Shown here: piece by piece, positions 1-5,656 of the stretch
Layout: each line of letters begins with the position of its first letter
How positions within the stretch are numbered: the stretch's first letter is position 1
Source: an uncultured Oscillospiraceae bacterium
GTDB lineage: Bacteria; Bacillota; Clostridia; Oscillospirales; Oscillospiraceae
DNA: 5,656 bases
Assembly: GCA_934597125.1 (NCBI GenBank)
Contig: CAKTQM010000069.1
Location: 1-5,656 of the forward strand
Reading direction: 5' to 3'
Translations under genes and position numbers: made by a program
Notes under the pieces: model-generated
Told to the model about the DNA's origin: nothing
Databases searched by the model: none
The model's input: the letters and a program-made list of their open reading frames with translations, nothing else

Positions 1-228
1 GCTGCTGAGGAGAAGACCGAGTTCGACGTGGTCCTGACCGGTTTCGATGCCGCTCAGAAGATCAAGGTCATCAAGGTCATCCGCGAGGTCATGGGTCTGG
101 GTCTGGCCGAGGCCAAGGCTGCCGTCGAGGGCGCCCCCACCACCATGAAGGAAGGTCTGTCCAAGGAGGACGCCGAGGCTCTGAAGAAGCAGGTCGAGGA
201 AGTCGGCGGCAAGGTCGAGCTGAAGTAA
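1..228 (+). CDS. rplL: 50S ribosomal protein L7/L12, C-terminal part (5' end outside window)
   Basis: The frame is open from base 1 and ends at TAA 226-228, giving 75 residues that begin [12 protein letters not shown]. This is the complete globular C-terminal domain of bL12. Seen directly: the EKTEFDV strand, the [10 protein letters not shown] helix, the family-typical [12 protein letters not shown] segment, then [14 protein letters not shown] and the closing strand GGKVELK at the terminus. From knowledge of the family, this domain forms the mobile tip of the ribosomal stalk and recruits and stimulates translation factors such as EF-Tu and EF-G. The N-terminal dimerisation and L10-binding domain and the hinge lie upstream of the window. 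Codon choice is strongly biased (AAG, GAG, GTC, CTG, GGT), as expected for a highly expressed gene. A terminator hairpin follows within 20 bases, so transcription probably ends here rather than continuing into rpoB. Identification is firm. Confidence 0.97.
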   Translation, partial: AAEEKTEFDVVLTGFDAAQKIKVIKVIREVMGLGLAEAKAAVEGAPTTMKEGLSKEDAEALKKQVEEVGGKVELK

Positions 229-245
229 GTTTCTTACAAGCAGAT

Positions 246-281
246 AAAAAACAGGAGATGCATCGCATCTCCTGTTTTTTT
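246..281. terminator. Bidirectional rho-independent terminator between rplL and the convergent surface-protein gene
   Basis: An 11-bp perfect stem (251-261 with 265-275, ACAGGAGATGC / GCATCTCCTGT) closes a 3-base loop. The flanking A run (246-250) can extend it by pairing with the T run (276-280). Reading +, the T tract 275-281 follows the stem, as expected for the end of rplL. Reading -, the A run 246-251 becomes a T tract, so the same hairpin can end the gene whose stop codon is at 298-300. It fills most of the 69-base gap between the two convergent genes. Confidence 0.93.
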
Positions 282-297
282 GCTGTTTGCCGCTGTC

Positions 298-3200
298 TTA
301 CCGCGCTCTCCGCCGCCTTGCCAGCAGCCACAGACCGCCCAGGGCGATGAGCGCCGCTGCCGCATACCGCACCACGCCGCCGTCGCCGGTGTCGCTGGAG
401 CGGACGGTCGTACTGCCGCTCTCCGCCGCGGTATCCGTTCTGGCGGGATACCGCCGGATCACGTCCCGGCGGCCCTTGCCGTCGTCGGGACGGGGCTTGT
501 CGTCGGGCTTCTCGTCAGGCGTCACCGGCTCCTGCACCGGCGGCACATAGCCGATGGCGTAGGTGGAGAACCTGCTGGCAAAGATGTGGATGCACCGGTT
601 CTCGCGGTCAATAAAGAAGGTGCCCTCCCGTCTGCTGTCGTCCTCCGTCAGCAGGGTCGTGACGCTGTCCTCCCCTTCCCCGTGGTGCCGCAGCACCACG
701 ATGCCGGAGCGGTCGGTGTCATAGGAGACGATGATCTCCAGCACCGTGTCGCCTGTGTCGGTCAGCGGTTTGTCCGCGGGCGTCCCGCCGGGGGATTGCT
801 CCTTCGGCGTTTCCCGCACCAGCAGGCTGATGTCCATAAAGTCCAGCCTCAGCTTCGGCGCCAGCTCCGCCAGCGCCTTCCGCGCGCCGGCGTCCCTGCT
901 CTCCTCCACCGACATGCGCACCTCCACCATGGACGGCCGGCCCGCGGCGGGGTCGGATCCGGCCTTTCGGAAGATCTCCTCCGCCAGCCCATCCAGGCCG
1001 CCCACCACGGTATCCGGAACGTCTCCCCTGCTCTCCATTTTGCTGTTGGCGGGGGTCACGGGGATGGACGGGATCGTCACCTGCACCGCGCCGTCGCTCT
1101 CCTGAATCGTCAGCAGCGCCGTGACGGTCTTCTCGATGGTCTGTTCCTCCACGGTGATATCCGCCGTCACCACCACGTTATAAAAGCCTGACGGCACGCC
1201 GGCGATGATGAATTTTCCCGCCGCGTCCGTGGTGGCGGCAAACATCACCCTGCCGCCCCTGCGGATGGTTACGCGGGCGTTGTTTATCGCCTTTTCCTCG
1301 CTGTCCTTCACCTCGCCGCTGACCTCGTGGGTCTTCTCCGGCAGGTGGGTCACTGTGAGCTCCACGCTGCCCAGGACGCTGGTATAGCGGCTGTCCGCGG
1401 GAATAAACCGCCACTGGGCCGTATAGCGCTCCGTAGACGGCAGCGCGTCCTGGATCCACTCAAAGCTGCCGCGCACCGGCGTCTCGCCGTCCCGCATACC
1501 GCCGCTCAGTTTGATGGCGCTCAGCTTCTCGCCGTAGCGCAACGTCGTGCGGCTCAGGGTCGGCCCGCCGGTGGGCGTCCGCCGCCCATAGCCGCAGGTA
1601 TTGCAGTCCGCGTCCGCCGCGTCGTCATAGTCGTGGGCTGCCCGATCCTTCACGCTGCCCGCCGGATCCGGACAGTCCGCCGCCGTGCAGGCGTGCCAGT
1701 GGCGATAGGCGTCCATCTGCCACGCGCCGTAGTGATGACCGGTCTTTTCAACGGTCATCTTCGCGCGGCTCATCTCCGCGCCGCACGCCGTGCAGTACAC
1801 CACCGCGTCATAGCTGCCCGTCCGGGCGCAGCTGGCAGCCACCTCGTTTTCCCTGACCGCGTCGCCGCCGGTGTGGGCCAGCTTCTCCGCGCGGATCACC
1901 GTGCAGCCCTCCACCGTGCATCTGCGGCTGTGGGTGCCGTCCCTGTTGTCCGCCCATGCGTCGTAGACGTGGGCATGGGTCACGACCACACGGATCGTGC
2001 CGGAGCGCTGATCCTCCCGCGTCCCGGCGCTGCCCACCGTCCAGACGGCCGTGTACTCGCCCACCGCCAGATCGCCCAGCAGCGGCGCGGTGGCGGCGGT
2101 GCCGGTCTCACCGATGAGGCCGCCCGCCTCATCCTCCAACCTCCACGCAAACTGCAGCGCGCTGCCGTCCGAATACCGCGGATAGATCGTCAGGTCTTCC
2201 ACCCCTCCGACCTCAAACGTCACGGTATCCCCCCGCACCACCGTATTGTCGCGGACAATCCGGATCTCCACGTGGGAAAACGCCGCCTGCTGCACCCGCA
2301 CATCGCGGAGGGTCTGGCTCTCCAGCTCTGTCTGGGACGCCCAGCCGTCTATGGCGCCGTCCTTTATCTTCCGGTAGCCGTAGCCCGGCGGCAGGATGTC
2401 CTCCACGTTCTGATCCTGCGGCACCGTGATGACGCCATAGGCGCAGCCCCGCAGCCGCACCGTTCCGCCGTTCACCGTCAGCGTCCCGATGGAGCCCCAC
2501 GCTCCGCCGGACAGCAGACTCTCCTCCACCGTCACCGCCGCGCTGCCGTTCACCGTCAGGCGGCTCAGGGTCTTGGTGCTGCTCAGCGTCACCGCCGCGC
2601 TGCCGCCGATAGTCACATCGCCCGTGACGTTGCTCACATCCAGCGTAAACCCTCCGCTGCTGACGGTGATGGGATCCTGCCAGTCGCCCAGCGGCTTCAC
2701 AATGCCGCCCTCGCCGTGAAGGATGGCCTTTTCCAGGGTGGTATAATACGTGGTCGCGCCGTCCTTCGTCACGCTGACCCGCACGGTCAGACCGCATTCG
2801 CCGCACTTGTTGGACGCGGCGTCTATCGAATGGGTGTGGTCGACCACCGTGATATAACATTTTCCGAAGAACATCATACTGCTGTCAACATATCCGCTGC
2901 GGCCGATCCACTCATCCCGCTCCCGCAAGCTGCCGTCCTCGTTGCAGTGGTAGAACGCCTTGCCCTCCGGCAGCAGATCCCACAGTGTTTTTCCCTCCGC
3001 GACGGAGGGGCTGCAGAAGATACCGGTATAGCACGCCACCGTGCCGCCCGACCAGTTCAATCCCCGGCTGATGGAATCCCGTCCGCCGTTGAACAGGATC
3101 TGTCCCCCCGCGCCGTCCGCGCTGCCGATAATCAGCGCCGCGTTGGCGCCGCTGACATCCACCGCCGATCCATATGTGCTGCTCAGCCCCAGCACCGCGG

Positions 3201-4590
3201 TGCGGCTGCTGTCAGAGTTGAGCAGCGTCAGCGTCATCGTTTCCTCACCGGTTAAGGTCAGCACCGTACCAATGCCGCCCATCGGATTATCAAATATCGA
3301 GTCCGATTTCTTTTTGTCCGCCGTGAGCGTCTTGCCGTTCAGATCCAGCGTAAAGCGGCCCTTCGTCACCGTCAGCGTACTGCCGCCCAGGTTCACATCC
3401 CTCAACATCTTCACAGCAGCGCCCGCCTGTTCCTGCGCCGCCGCCACCGCCTCCATCAGCGAGGGGCAGAAAACCTTCGTCTCCGCCGTCGTCAGCTGGG
3501 CCTGCAGCTCCATCTGGCACCGGCCGCACTTGCCGTTCTCCCAGTCGATCCGGTTTTCAGGGTGGGGGCACGGCCCCTCCATCTCAAGACCGCAGGCGCA
3601 CTCGTTGTCGAAGAACGTATGCTCGTGCGCCACTATCGTGAGATAGGCGTTGCTGCCCCCTAAGAATTGCCCGGTATATCCGTTGTAGATGCCATGTATC
3701 CAGTACTCGTTTGTCATCAGCGTGCCATTCACATCGCAATAGTGAAAGGCCTTCCCCTCCGGCAGCAGATCCTTAAGCTGCATGCCGCTGCCCAGGGAAA
3801 TATGCGGAAAGATGCCGGTATAGCACGTCGCCCTACCCGCCGACAAGTTCATACCAAAAGCGCCGAGACCTCCTGCCGTATCCAGCCGGATCTGGCCGCC
3901 GCCCTCGCTGCCGATCGTCAGGGCGGCGTTGGCGTTGTTGGCCTCGACCACGGTGCCGCCGGCCGTTCCCGTCAGCCCCAGCACCGCAATGCTGTTCCTG
4001 TCGGAGTTGAGCACTCTCAGAGACACCGCCTCCTCGCCGGTGATCTCCAGCACCTTGCCGCCGCGGTGGGAGAATCCCCACTCGCCTACAGGCGGCTTAT
4101 CCCCGGCGGTGAGTCTTTTGCCGTTCAGCTCCAGCGTGAAGCTGCCCTCCGTCACCGTCAGCGTCTCGCTGCCCAGATCCACATTCTCCAGCAGCGTCAC
4201 GGTGCAGCCCGTGTTCTCCGCCTTTTGGGCGTCCGCCGCCGCGTCAAACAGGGAGGCGTAGGGGGTCGCTGTCCCGTTCAGCGTCAGCCGGGCCACTGGC
4301 CGGGCGGTCTCGCCGTTGGCGTCCTCCCCCTCCGGCGCGGCATAGAGCCGGGGCGTCATGCCCGCCCGCGCCCCGGAGGGCGCGGGCGCTCTGTCCGCCT
4401 GTGGGTCATTCTTGTCCACAGGCGGAGCGTCGTCCTTCTGCGTCTGCCGCGGCTCCTCCTGTGCTGTCTGCGCCGTCGGGGCGGCCTCCCGCTCCCCGTC
4501 GGGGTCTTCCGCCACCGCCGTCACCGGCAGCAGCGTCAGTATGACGCATACGGCCAGCAGCGTACACATCCATCGTTTCACTCTCTCCAT
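298..4590 (-). CDS. Large modular secreted cell-surface protein with beta-rich repeats, His/Cys clusters and C-terminal anchor
   Basis: 1430 residues, ATG at 4588-4590, TAA at 298-300. The start is supported by a strong ribosome binding site and an immediate signal peptide (1-27, AVA|E). Order of parts: acidic/Pro/Ala-rich linker 28-95; repeat unit A about 100-335; unit B about 364-601; shorter degenerate unit C about 603-750; Ig-like beta region about 770-872; His/Cys-rich region about 872-1003; Ig-like region about 1008-1083; carboxypeptidase-regulatory-like beta-sandwich about 1088-1145 (VSGEVKD, TDAAGKFIIAGVPSGFY); membrane-proximal module about 1180-1349 (LDFMDISL, FSTYAIGY); Pro/Asp/Arg-rich spacer 1350-1397; SSDTGD, a hydrophobic helix 1405-1424 and RRRRAR. 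Modules of this kind are familiar from surface proteins of gut Clostridia. It is inferred to be exported and held at the cell envelope. Adhesion or glycan binding is plausible, but no catalytic site or specific ligand can be read. It has its own probable promoter and terminator, so it is likely monocistronic. Confidence 0.9.
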   Translation of the reverse strand: MERVKRWMCTLLAVCVILTLLPVTAVAEDPDGEREAAPTAQTAQEEPRQTQKDDAPPVDKNDPQADRAPAPSGARAGMTPRLYAAPEGEDANGETARPVARLTLNGTATPYASLFDAAADAQKAENTGCTVTLLENVDLGSETLTVTEGSFTLELNGKRLTAGDKPPVGEWGFSHRGGKVLEITGEEAVSLRVLNSDRNSIAVLGLTGTAGGTVVEANNANAALTIGSEGGGQIRLDTAGGLGAFGMNLSAGRATCYTGIFPHISLGSGMQLKDLLPEGKAFHYCDVNGTLMTNEYWIHGIYNGYTGQFLGGSNAYLTIVAHEHTFFDNECACGLEMEGPCPHPENRIDWENGKCGRCQMELQAQLTTAETKVFCPSLMEAVAAAQEQAGAAVKMLRDVNLGGSTLTVTKGRFTLDLNGKTLTADKKKSDSIFDNPMGGIGTVLTLTGEETMTLTLLNSDSSRTAVLGLSSTYGSAVDVSGANAALIIGSADGAGGQILFNGGRDSISRGLNWSGGTVACYTGIFCSPSVAEGKTLWDLLPEGKAFYHCNEDGSLRERDEWIGRSGYVDSSMMFFGKCYITVVDHTHSIDAASNKCGECGLTVRVSVTKDGATTYYTTLEKAILHGEGGIVKPLGDWQDPITVSSGGFTLDVSNVTGDVTIGGSAAVTLSSTKTLSRLTVNGSAAVTVEESLLSGGAWGSIGTLTVNGGTVRLRGCAYGVITVPQDQNVEDILPPGYGYRKIKDGAIDGWASQTELESQTLRDVRVQQAAFSHVEIRIVRDNTVVRGDTVTFEVGGVEDLTIYPRYSDGSALQFAWRLEDEAGGLIGETGTAATAPLLGDLAVGEYTAVWTVGSAGTREDQRSGTIRVVVTHAHVYDAWADNRDGTHSRRCTVEGCTVIRAEKLAHTGGDAVRENEVAASCARTGSYDAVVYCTACGAEMSRAKMTVEKTGHHYGAWQMDAYRHWHACTAADCPDPAGSVKDRAAHDYDDAADADCNTCGYGRRTPTGGPTLSRTTLRYGEKLSAIKLSGGMRDGETPVRGSFEWIQDALPSTERYTAQWRFIPADSRYTSVLGSVELTVTHLPEKTHEVSGEVKDSEEKAINNARVTIRRGGRVMFAATTDAAGKFIIAGVPSGFYNVVVTADITVEEQTIEKTVTALLTIQESDGAVQVTIPSIPVTPANSKMESRGDVPDTVVGGLDGLAEEIFRKAGSDPAAGRPSMVEVRMSVEESRDAGARKALAELAPKLRLDFMDISLLVRETPKEQSPGGTPADKPLTDTGDTVLEIIVSYDTDRSGIVVLRHHGEGEDSVTTLLTEDDSRREGTFFIDRENRCIHIFASRFSTYAIGYVPPVQEPVTPDEKPDDKPRPDDGKGRRDVIRRYPARTDTAAESGSTTVRSSDTGDGGVVRYAAAALIALGGLWLLARRRRAR
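301..399 (-). other. C-terminal sorting-signal-like anchor of the surface protein (residues 1398-1430)
   Basis: The tail reads SSDTGD, then a hydrophobic segment GVVRYAAAALIALGGLWLLA (1405-1424), then RRRRAR at the end. This is the three-part layout of a sortase substrate: motif with T-G, membrane helix and positive tail. The motif lacks the Leu-Pro of LPXTG; it resembles the loose (S/N/P)PxTG-type motifs of Clostridia only in its T-G-D core. If no sortase accepts it, the segment would still serve as a C-terminal membrane anchor. Confidence 0.65.
2341..2784 (-). repeat. Degenerate third repeat unit C (residues ~603-750)
   Basis: Shorter than A and B (about 150 residues) but in the same order: an opening strand with TTYYTTLEKAI matching the region of A and B that holds YASLFDAA and CPSLMEAV, then ITVSSGGFTLDVSNVTGDVT, a ladder of short strands (AAVTLSS, RLTVNGSAAVTVE, GTLTVNGGTVRL), and ILPPGYGYRKIKDG (732-745) where A and B have LLPEGKAF. 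No CYTGIF segment is present. Relationship to A and B rests on order and short motifs rather than strong identity. Confidence 0.6.
2788..3501 (-). repeat. Surface-protein repeat unit B (residues ~364-601)
   Basis: Second copy, aligned with unit A at a spacing of 262-264 residues. It carries RDVNLGGSTLTVTKGRFTLD (397-416) followed by LNGKTLTA, LTLLNSD (454-460), NAALIIGS (483-490), CYTGIF (520-525), LLPEGKAFYHC (539-549) and VDHTH...CGECGL (583-601). DNA around 3334-3400 and 4120-4186 stays closely similar at constant offset, so the pair arose by internal duplication and has diverged moderately. A GKCGRC motif (353-358) lies in the linker between units A and B. Confidence 0.85.
3586..4293 (-). 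repeat. Surface-protein repeat unit A (residues ~100-335)
   Basis: First copy of a roughly 240-residue unit. Landmarks shared with unit B: ENVDLGSETLTVTEGSFTLE (135-154) followed by LNGKRLTA; LRVLNSD (191-197); NAALTIGS (221-228); CYTGIF (256-261); LLPEGKAFHYC (275-285); then a short AHEH...CACGL tail (321-335). Short alternating strands with repeated T-L-T-V and N-A-A-L-T-I patterns suggest a right-handed beta-helix or similar solenoid; this fold is inferred. DNA similarity to unit B is also visible, for example an 18-base identical stretch at 3755-3772 and 2963-2980. Confidence 0.85.
4510..4590 (-). other. Sec signal peptide of the surface protein (residues 1-27)
   Basis: Basic n-region MERVKR, hydrophobic core from W7 to about L21, then PVTAVA followed by E28. 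Small residues at -3 and -1 (A25, A27) fit signal peptidase I. Cys15 is preceded by Val, not Gly, Ala or Ser, so a lipoprotein signal is unlikely. The acidic and proline-rich sequence after the cut is typical of an extracellular linker. Confidence 0.88.
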
Positions 4591-4596
4591 GACTTG

Positions 4597-4609
4597 CTCC
4601 CTTCCTTCC
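4597..4609 (-). promoter_or_regulatory. Ribosome binding site of the surface-protein gene
   Basis: Read on the - strand this is GGAAGGAAGGGAG, a purine-rich stretch with good Shine-Dalgarno character, placed 6 bases before the ATG at 4588-4590. It fixes the start chosen for the gene, in agreement with the signal peptide beginning at that codon. Confidence 0.85.
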
Positions 4610-4640
4610 GTTCAGCGTGAGTTTGGCATATATATCATAT

Positions 4641-4669
4641 AGTGTACCAGAATCCCGCGCCCAACGCAA
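4641..4669 (-). promoter_or_regulatory. Probable sigma-A-type promoter of the surface-protein gene
   Basis: On the - strand TTGCGT (4664-4669) is separated by 17 bases from TACACT (4641-4646), which is preceded by TGG, an extended -10 arrangement. Directly downstream lies an AT-rich island (4628-4645) standing out in GC-rich DNA. It holds an alternative -10, TATGAT (4634-4639), without a good -35, and an 11-base palindrome TATATCATATA (4631-4641). Either -10 would give a short leader of roughly 35-45 bases before the ATG. Assignment is by consensus only. Confidence 0.55.
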
Positions 4670-4768
4670 GCCTTAGCTGCACCTGTCCCCGCTTTTTCCC
4701 TCCTCCCCGCGGCGCGGCCGTGAAGCTATGTCGGCAAGGGGCTGTCATATGGTACGTTTTCCGCCGAC

Positions 4769-4808
4769 AACAAAGAACGGGCCTCCTTCCGGAGGCCCGT
4801 TCTTTGTT
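4769..4808 (-). terminator. Terminator hairpin downstream of cstA
   Basis: An 18-bp perfect stem (4769-4786 with 4791-4808) around a 4-base loop, with a GC-rich core GGGCCTCC / GGAGGCCC and an outer AT-rich arm AACAAAGAA. Read on the - strand, the T-rich arm TTCTTTGTT follows the GC core, which can act as an interrupted U tract. It starts 38 bases after the cstA stop codon and precedes the promoter of the surface-protein gene, so it probably separates the two - strand genes. The hairpin is nearly symmetrical and could also work on the + strand. Confidence 0.82.
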
Positions 4809-4846
4809 CTTATAAGGGGTGAGAAACTCACAATGGAAAGCAATGG

Positions 4847-5656
4847 TTATTCTGCCTTGGCGGCAGCGGCCTTCTTCTGGGCGCTCAGGGCCTTGACACC
4901 CTGCACCACCAGGTCGATAGCCAAGATCACCAGCAGCACGCCGATGATGCCGCGGATGTAGCACCACACCACGCCTTCGCCGCCGGCGATGATGCCGGTG
5001 ATCTGCGCCTTGATGGTGAACACCAGAGAGGTCAGCGTCACCACCAGCATGAAGAACATGGGGAAATAGAACATCTTGTTGTTGCGGCCGATCTTACCCA
5101 GCCAGCAGCACACAGCCAGCAGACCCAGAGCAGCCAGCAGCTGGTTGGCAGCGCCGAACAGCGCCCAGATCTTGGCATAACCGGTCAGGCCCAGAGCCAC
5201 GCCGGCCACCACGGTGATACCGGTGGCAACATAGGGGTTGGTGATGACGCGCTTCCAGCCAGTCAGATCCTCGCGGGTCTGGCCGGGGGCAACGAAGAAC
5301 TCCGCGAACATGTAGCGGGCCAGACGGGTGGCGGTGTCCACAGAGGTCAGGCAGAACGCGGACACAGCCAGGATCAGCATGGAGTACACGGCGTTGTAGC
5401 AGCCGTCGCCGAACACCTTGGAGAACATGGAGGCCAGGCCGGTGGCGAACACGACGGTAGGCGTCGTGGTGGTGCCGTCAGCATAGCTGGCCCAGATGTA
5501 GCCAACCGCGCACACGGAGATCAGCGCCAGGGCGCACTCGATCAGCATGCCGCCGTAAGCGATGGGCTTGGCGTCCTTTTCCTGATCCAGCTGCTTGGAC
5601 GTGGTGCCGGAGCCCACCAGAGAGTGGAAGCCGGACACAGCGCCGCAGGCGATGGT
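4847..5656 (-). CDS. cstA: Carbon starvation protein CstA family transporter, C-terminal part (5' end outside window)
   Basis: The frame is open to the right edge; 269 residues are visible, ending at TAA 4847-4849. They begin TIACGAVSGFHSLVGSGTTS, the conserved signature of CstA proteins, so the true start lies well upstream; the GTG at 5636-5638 is an internal Val. Other family marks are TSVDTATRLARYMF (about 104-117 of the visible part) and WALFGAANQLLAALGLL (about 164-180). About six hydrophobic membrane segments can be seen (near 35-57, 87-105, 141-160, 166-186, 194-215, 230-250), followed by a short Lys/Ala-rich tail. CstA-family proteins are inner-membrane transporters implicated in uptake of pyruvate or peptides during carbon limitation; which substrate applies here cannot be read. 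The sequence is intact. It shares strand with the surface-protein gene, but a strong hairpin lies between them. Confidence 0.95.
   Translation of the reverse strand, partial: TIACGAVSGFHSLVGSGTTSKQLDQEKDAKPIAYGGMLIECALALISVCAVGYIWASYADGTTTTPTVVFATGLASMFSKVFGDGCYNAVYSMLILAVSAFCLTSVDTATRLARYMFAEFFVAPGQTREDLTGWKRVITNPYVATGITVVAGVALGLTGYAKIWALFGAANQLLAALGLLAVCCWLGKIGRNNKMFYFPMFFMLVVTLTSLVFTIKAQITGIIAGGEGVVWCYIRGIIGVLLVILAIDLVVQGVKALSAQKKAAAAKAE

Noticed and set aside
280..1191. + strand open frame of 303 codons just after the rplL terminator
   Set aside because: Starts inside the terminator T tract, has no ribosome binding site, and mirrors the 3' end of the surface-protein gene.
1327..3255. Long + strand open frame (642 codons) opposite the surface-protein gene
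   Set aside because: It is antisense to a gene with signal peptide, domains and anchor. Its product is rich in Arg, His, Ala and Pro with no recognisable domain, the usual result of a GC-rich gene read on the other strand.
2341..4293. Repeats as a CRISPR array or mobile-element repeats
   Set aside because: They are long, in frame, diverged and translated; there are no short regular direct repeats with unique spacers and no terminal inverted repeats or transposase.
4540..4560. Lipoprotein signal around Cys15 of the surface protein
   Set aside because: The residue before Cys is Val and the hydrophobic core continues past it; the AVA|E signal peptidase I site is a better fit.
3667..4620. + strand open frame of 317 codons
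   Set aside because: Also antisense to the surface-protein gene, Arg/Gln/His-rich, no domain, and it runs through that gene's ribosome binding site.
4635..4967. - strand open frame of 110 codons spanning the cstA 3' end and the intergenic region
   Set aside because: It overlaps the cstA coding end in another frame and runs through the terminator hairpin and the candidate promoter; the product is low in recognisable features.
5636..5638. GTG as start of the right-hand gene
   Set aside because: The frame stays open to the window edge and the residues before it, TIACGA, belong to the conserved CstA motif, so it is an internal Val.

Overview
The window is GC-rich DNA, apparently from a Gram-positive gut anaerobe of the Clostridia. 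A high-GC Oscillospiraceae-type genome would fit; this is inferred from composition and protein style, not proven. It holds one gene end on the + strand, one complete very large gene on the - strand and one partial gene on the - strand, plus compact intergenic regions with clear hairpins.

Region by region: (1) Bases 1-228 (+) are the 3' end of rplL, encoding the whole C-terminal domain of ribosomal protein L7/L12. (2) Bases 246-281 form a near-perfect hairpin flanked by A and T runs. It can terminate both rplL (+) and the convergent gene that stops at 298 (-). (3) Bases 298-4590 (-) encode a 1430-residue secreted, modular surface protein: signal peptide, acidic/proline-rich linker, two long homologous beta-rich repeat units and a third degenerate one, an Ig-like region, several His/Cys clusters, a second Ig-like region, a carboxypeptidase-regulatory-like beta-sandwich, a membrane-proximal module ending in FSTYAIGY, and a C-terminal sorting-signal-like tail (SSDTGD, hydrophobic helix, RRRRAR). 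(4) Bases 4591-4846 hold its ribosome binding site, a probable promoter in an AT-rich island, and an 18-bp perfect-stem hairpin that probably ends the next gene. (5) Bases 4847-5656 (-) are the C-terminal 269 residues of a CstA-family carbon starvation / pyruvate or peptide transporter, open at the right edge.

The three genes look like three separate transcription units: housekeeping translation, a cell-surface protein and a nutrient transporter. No operon logic ties them together. The most interesting item is the large surface protein. Its modules resemble those of gut Clostridia surface proteins, but its ligand is unknown. No RNA genes, mobile elements, CRISPR arrays or defence genes were seen.
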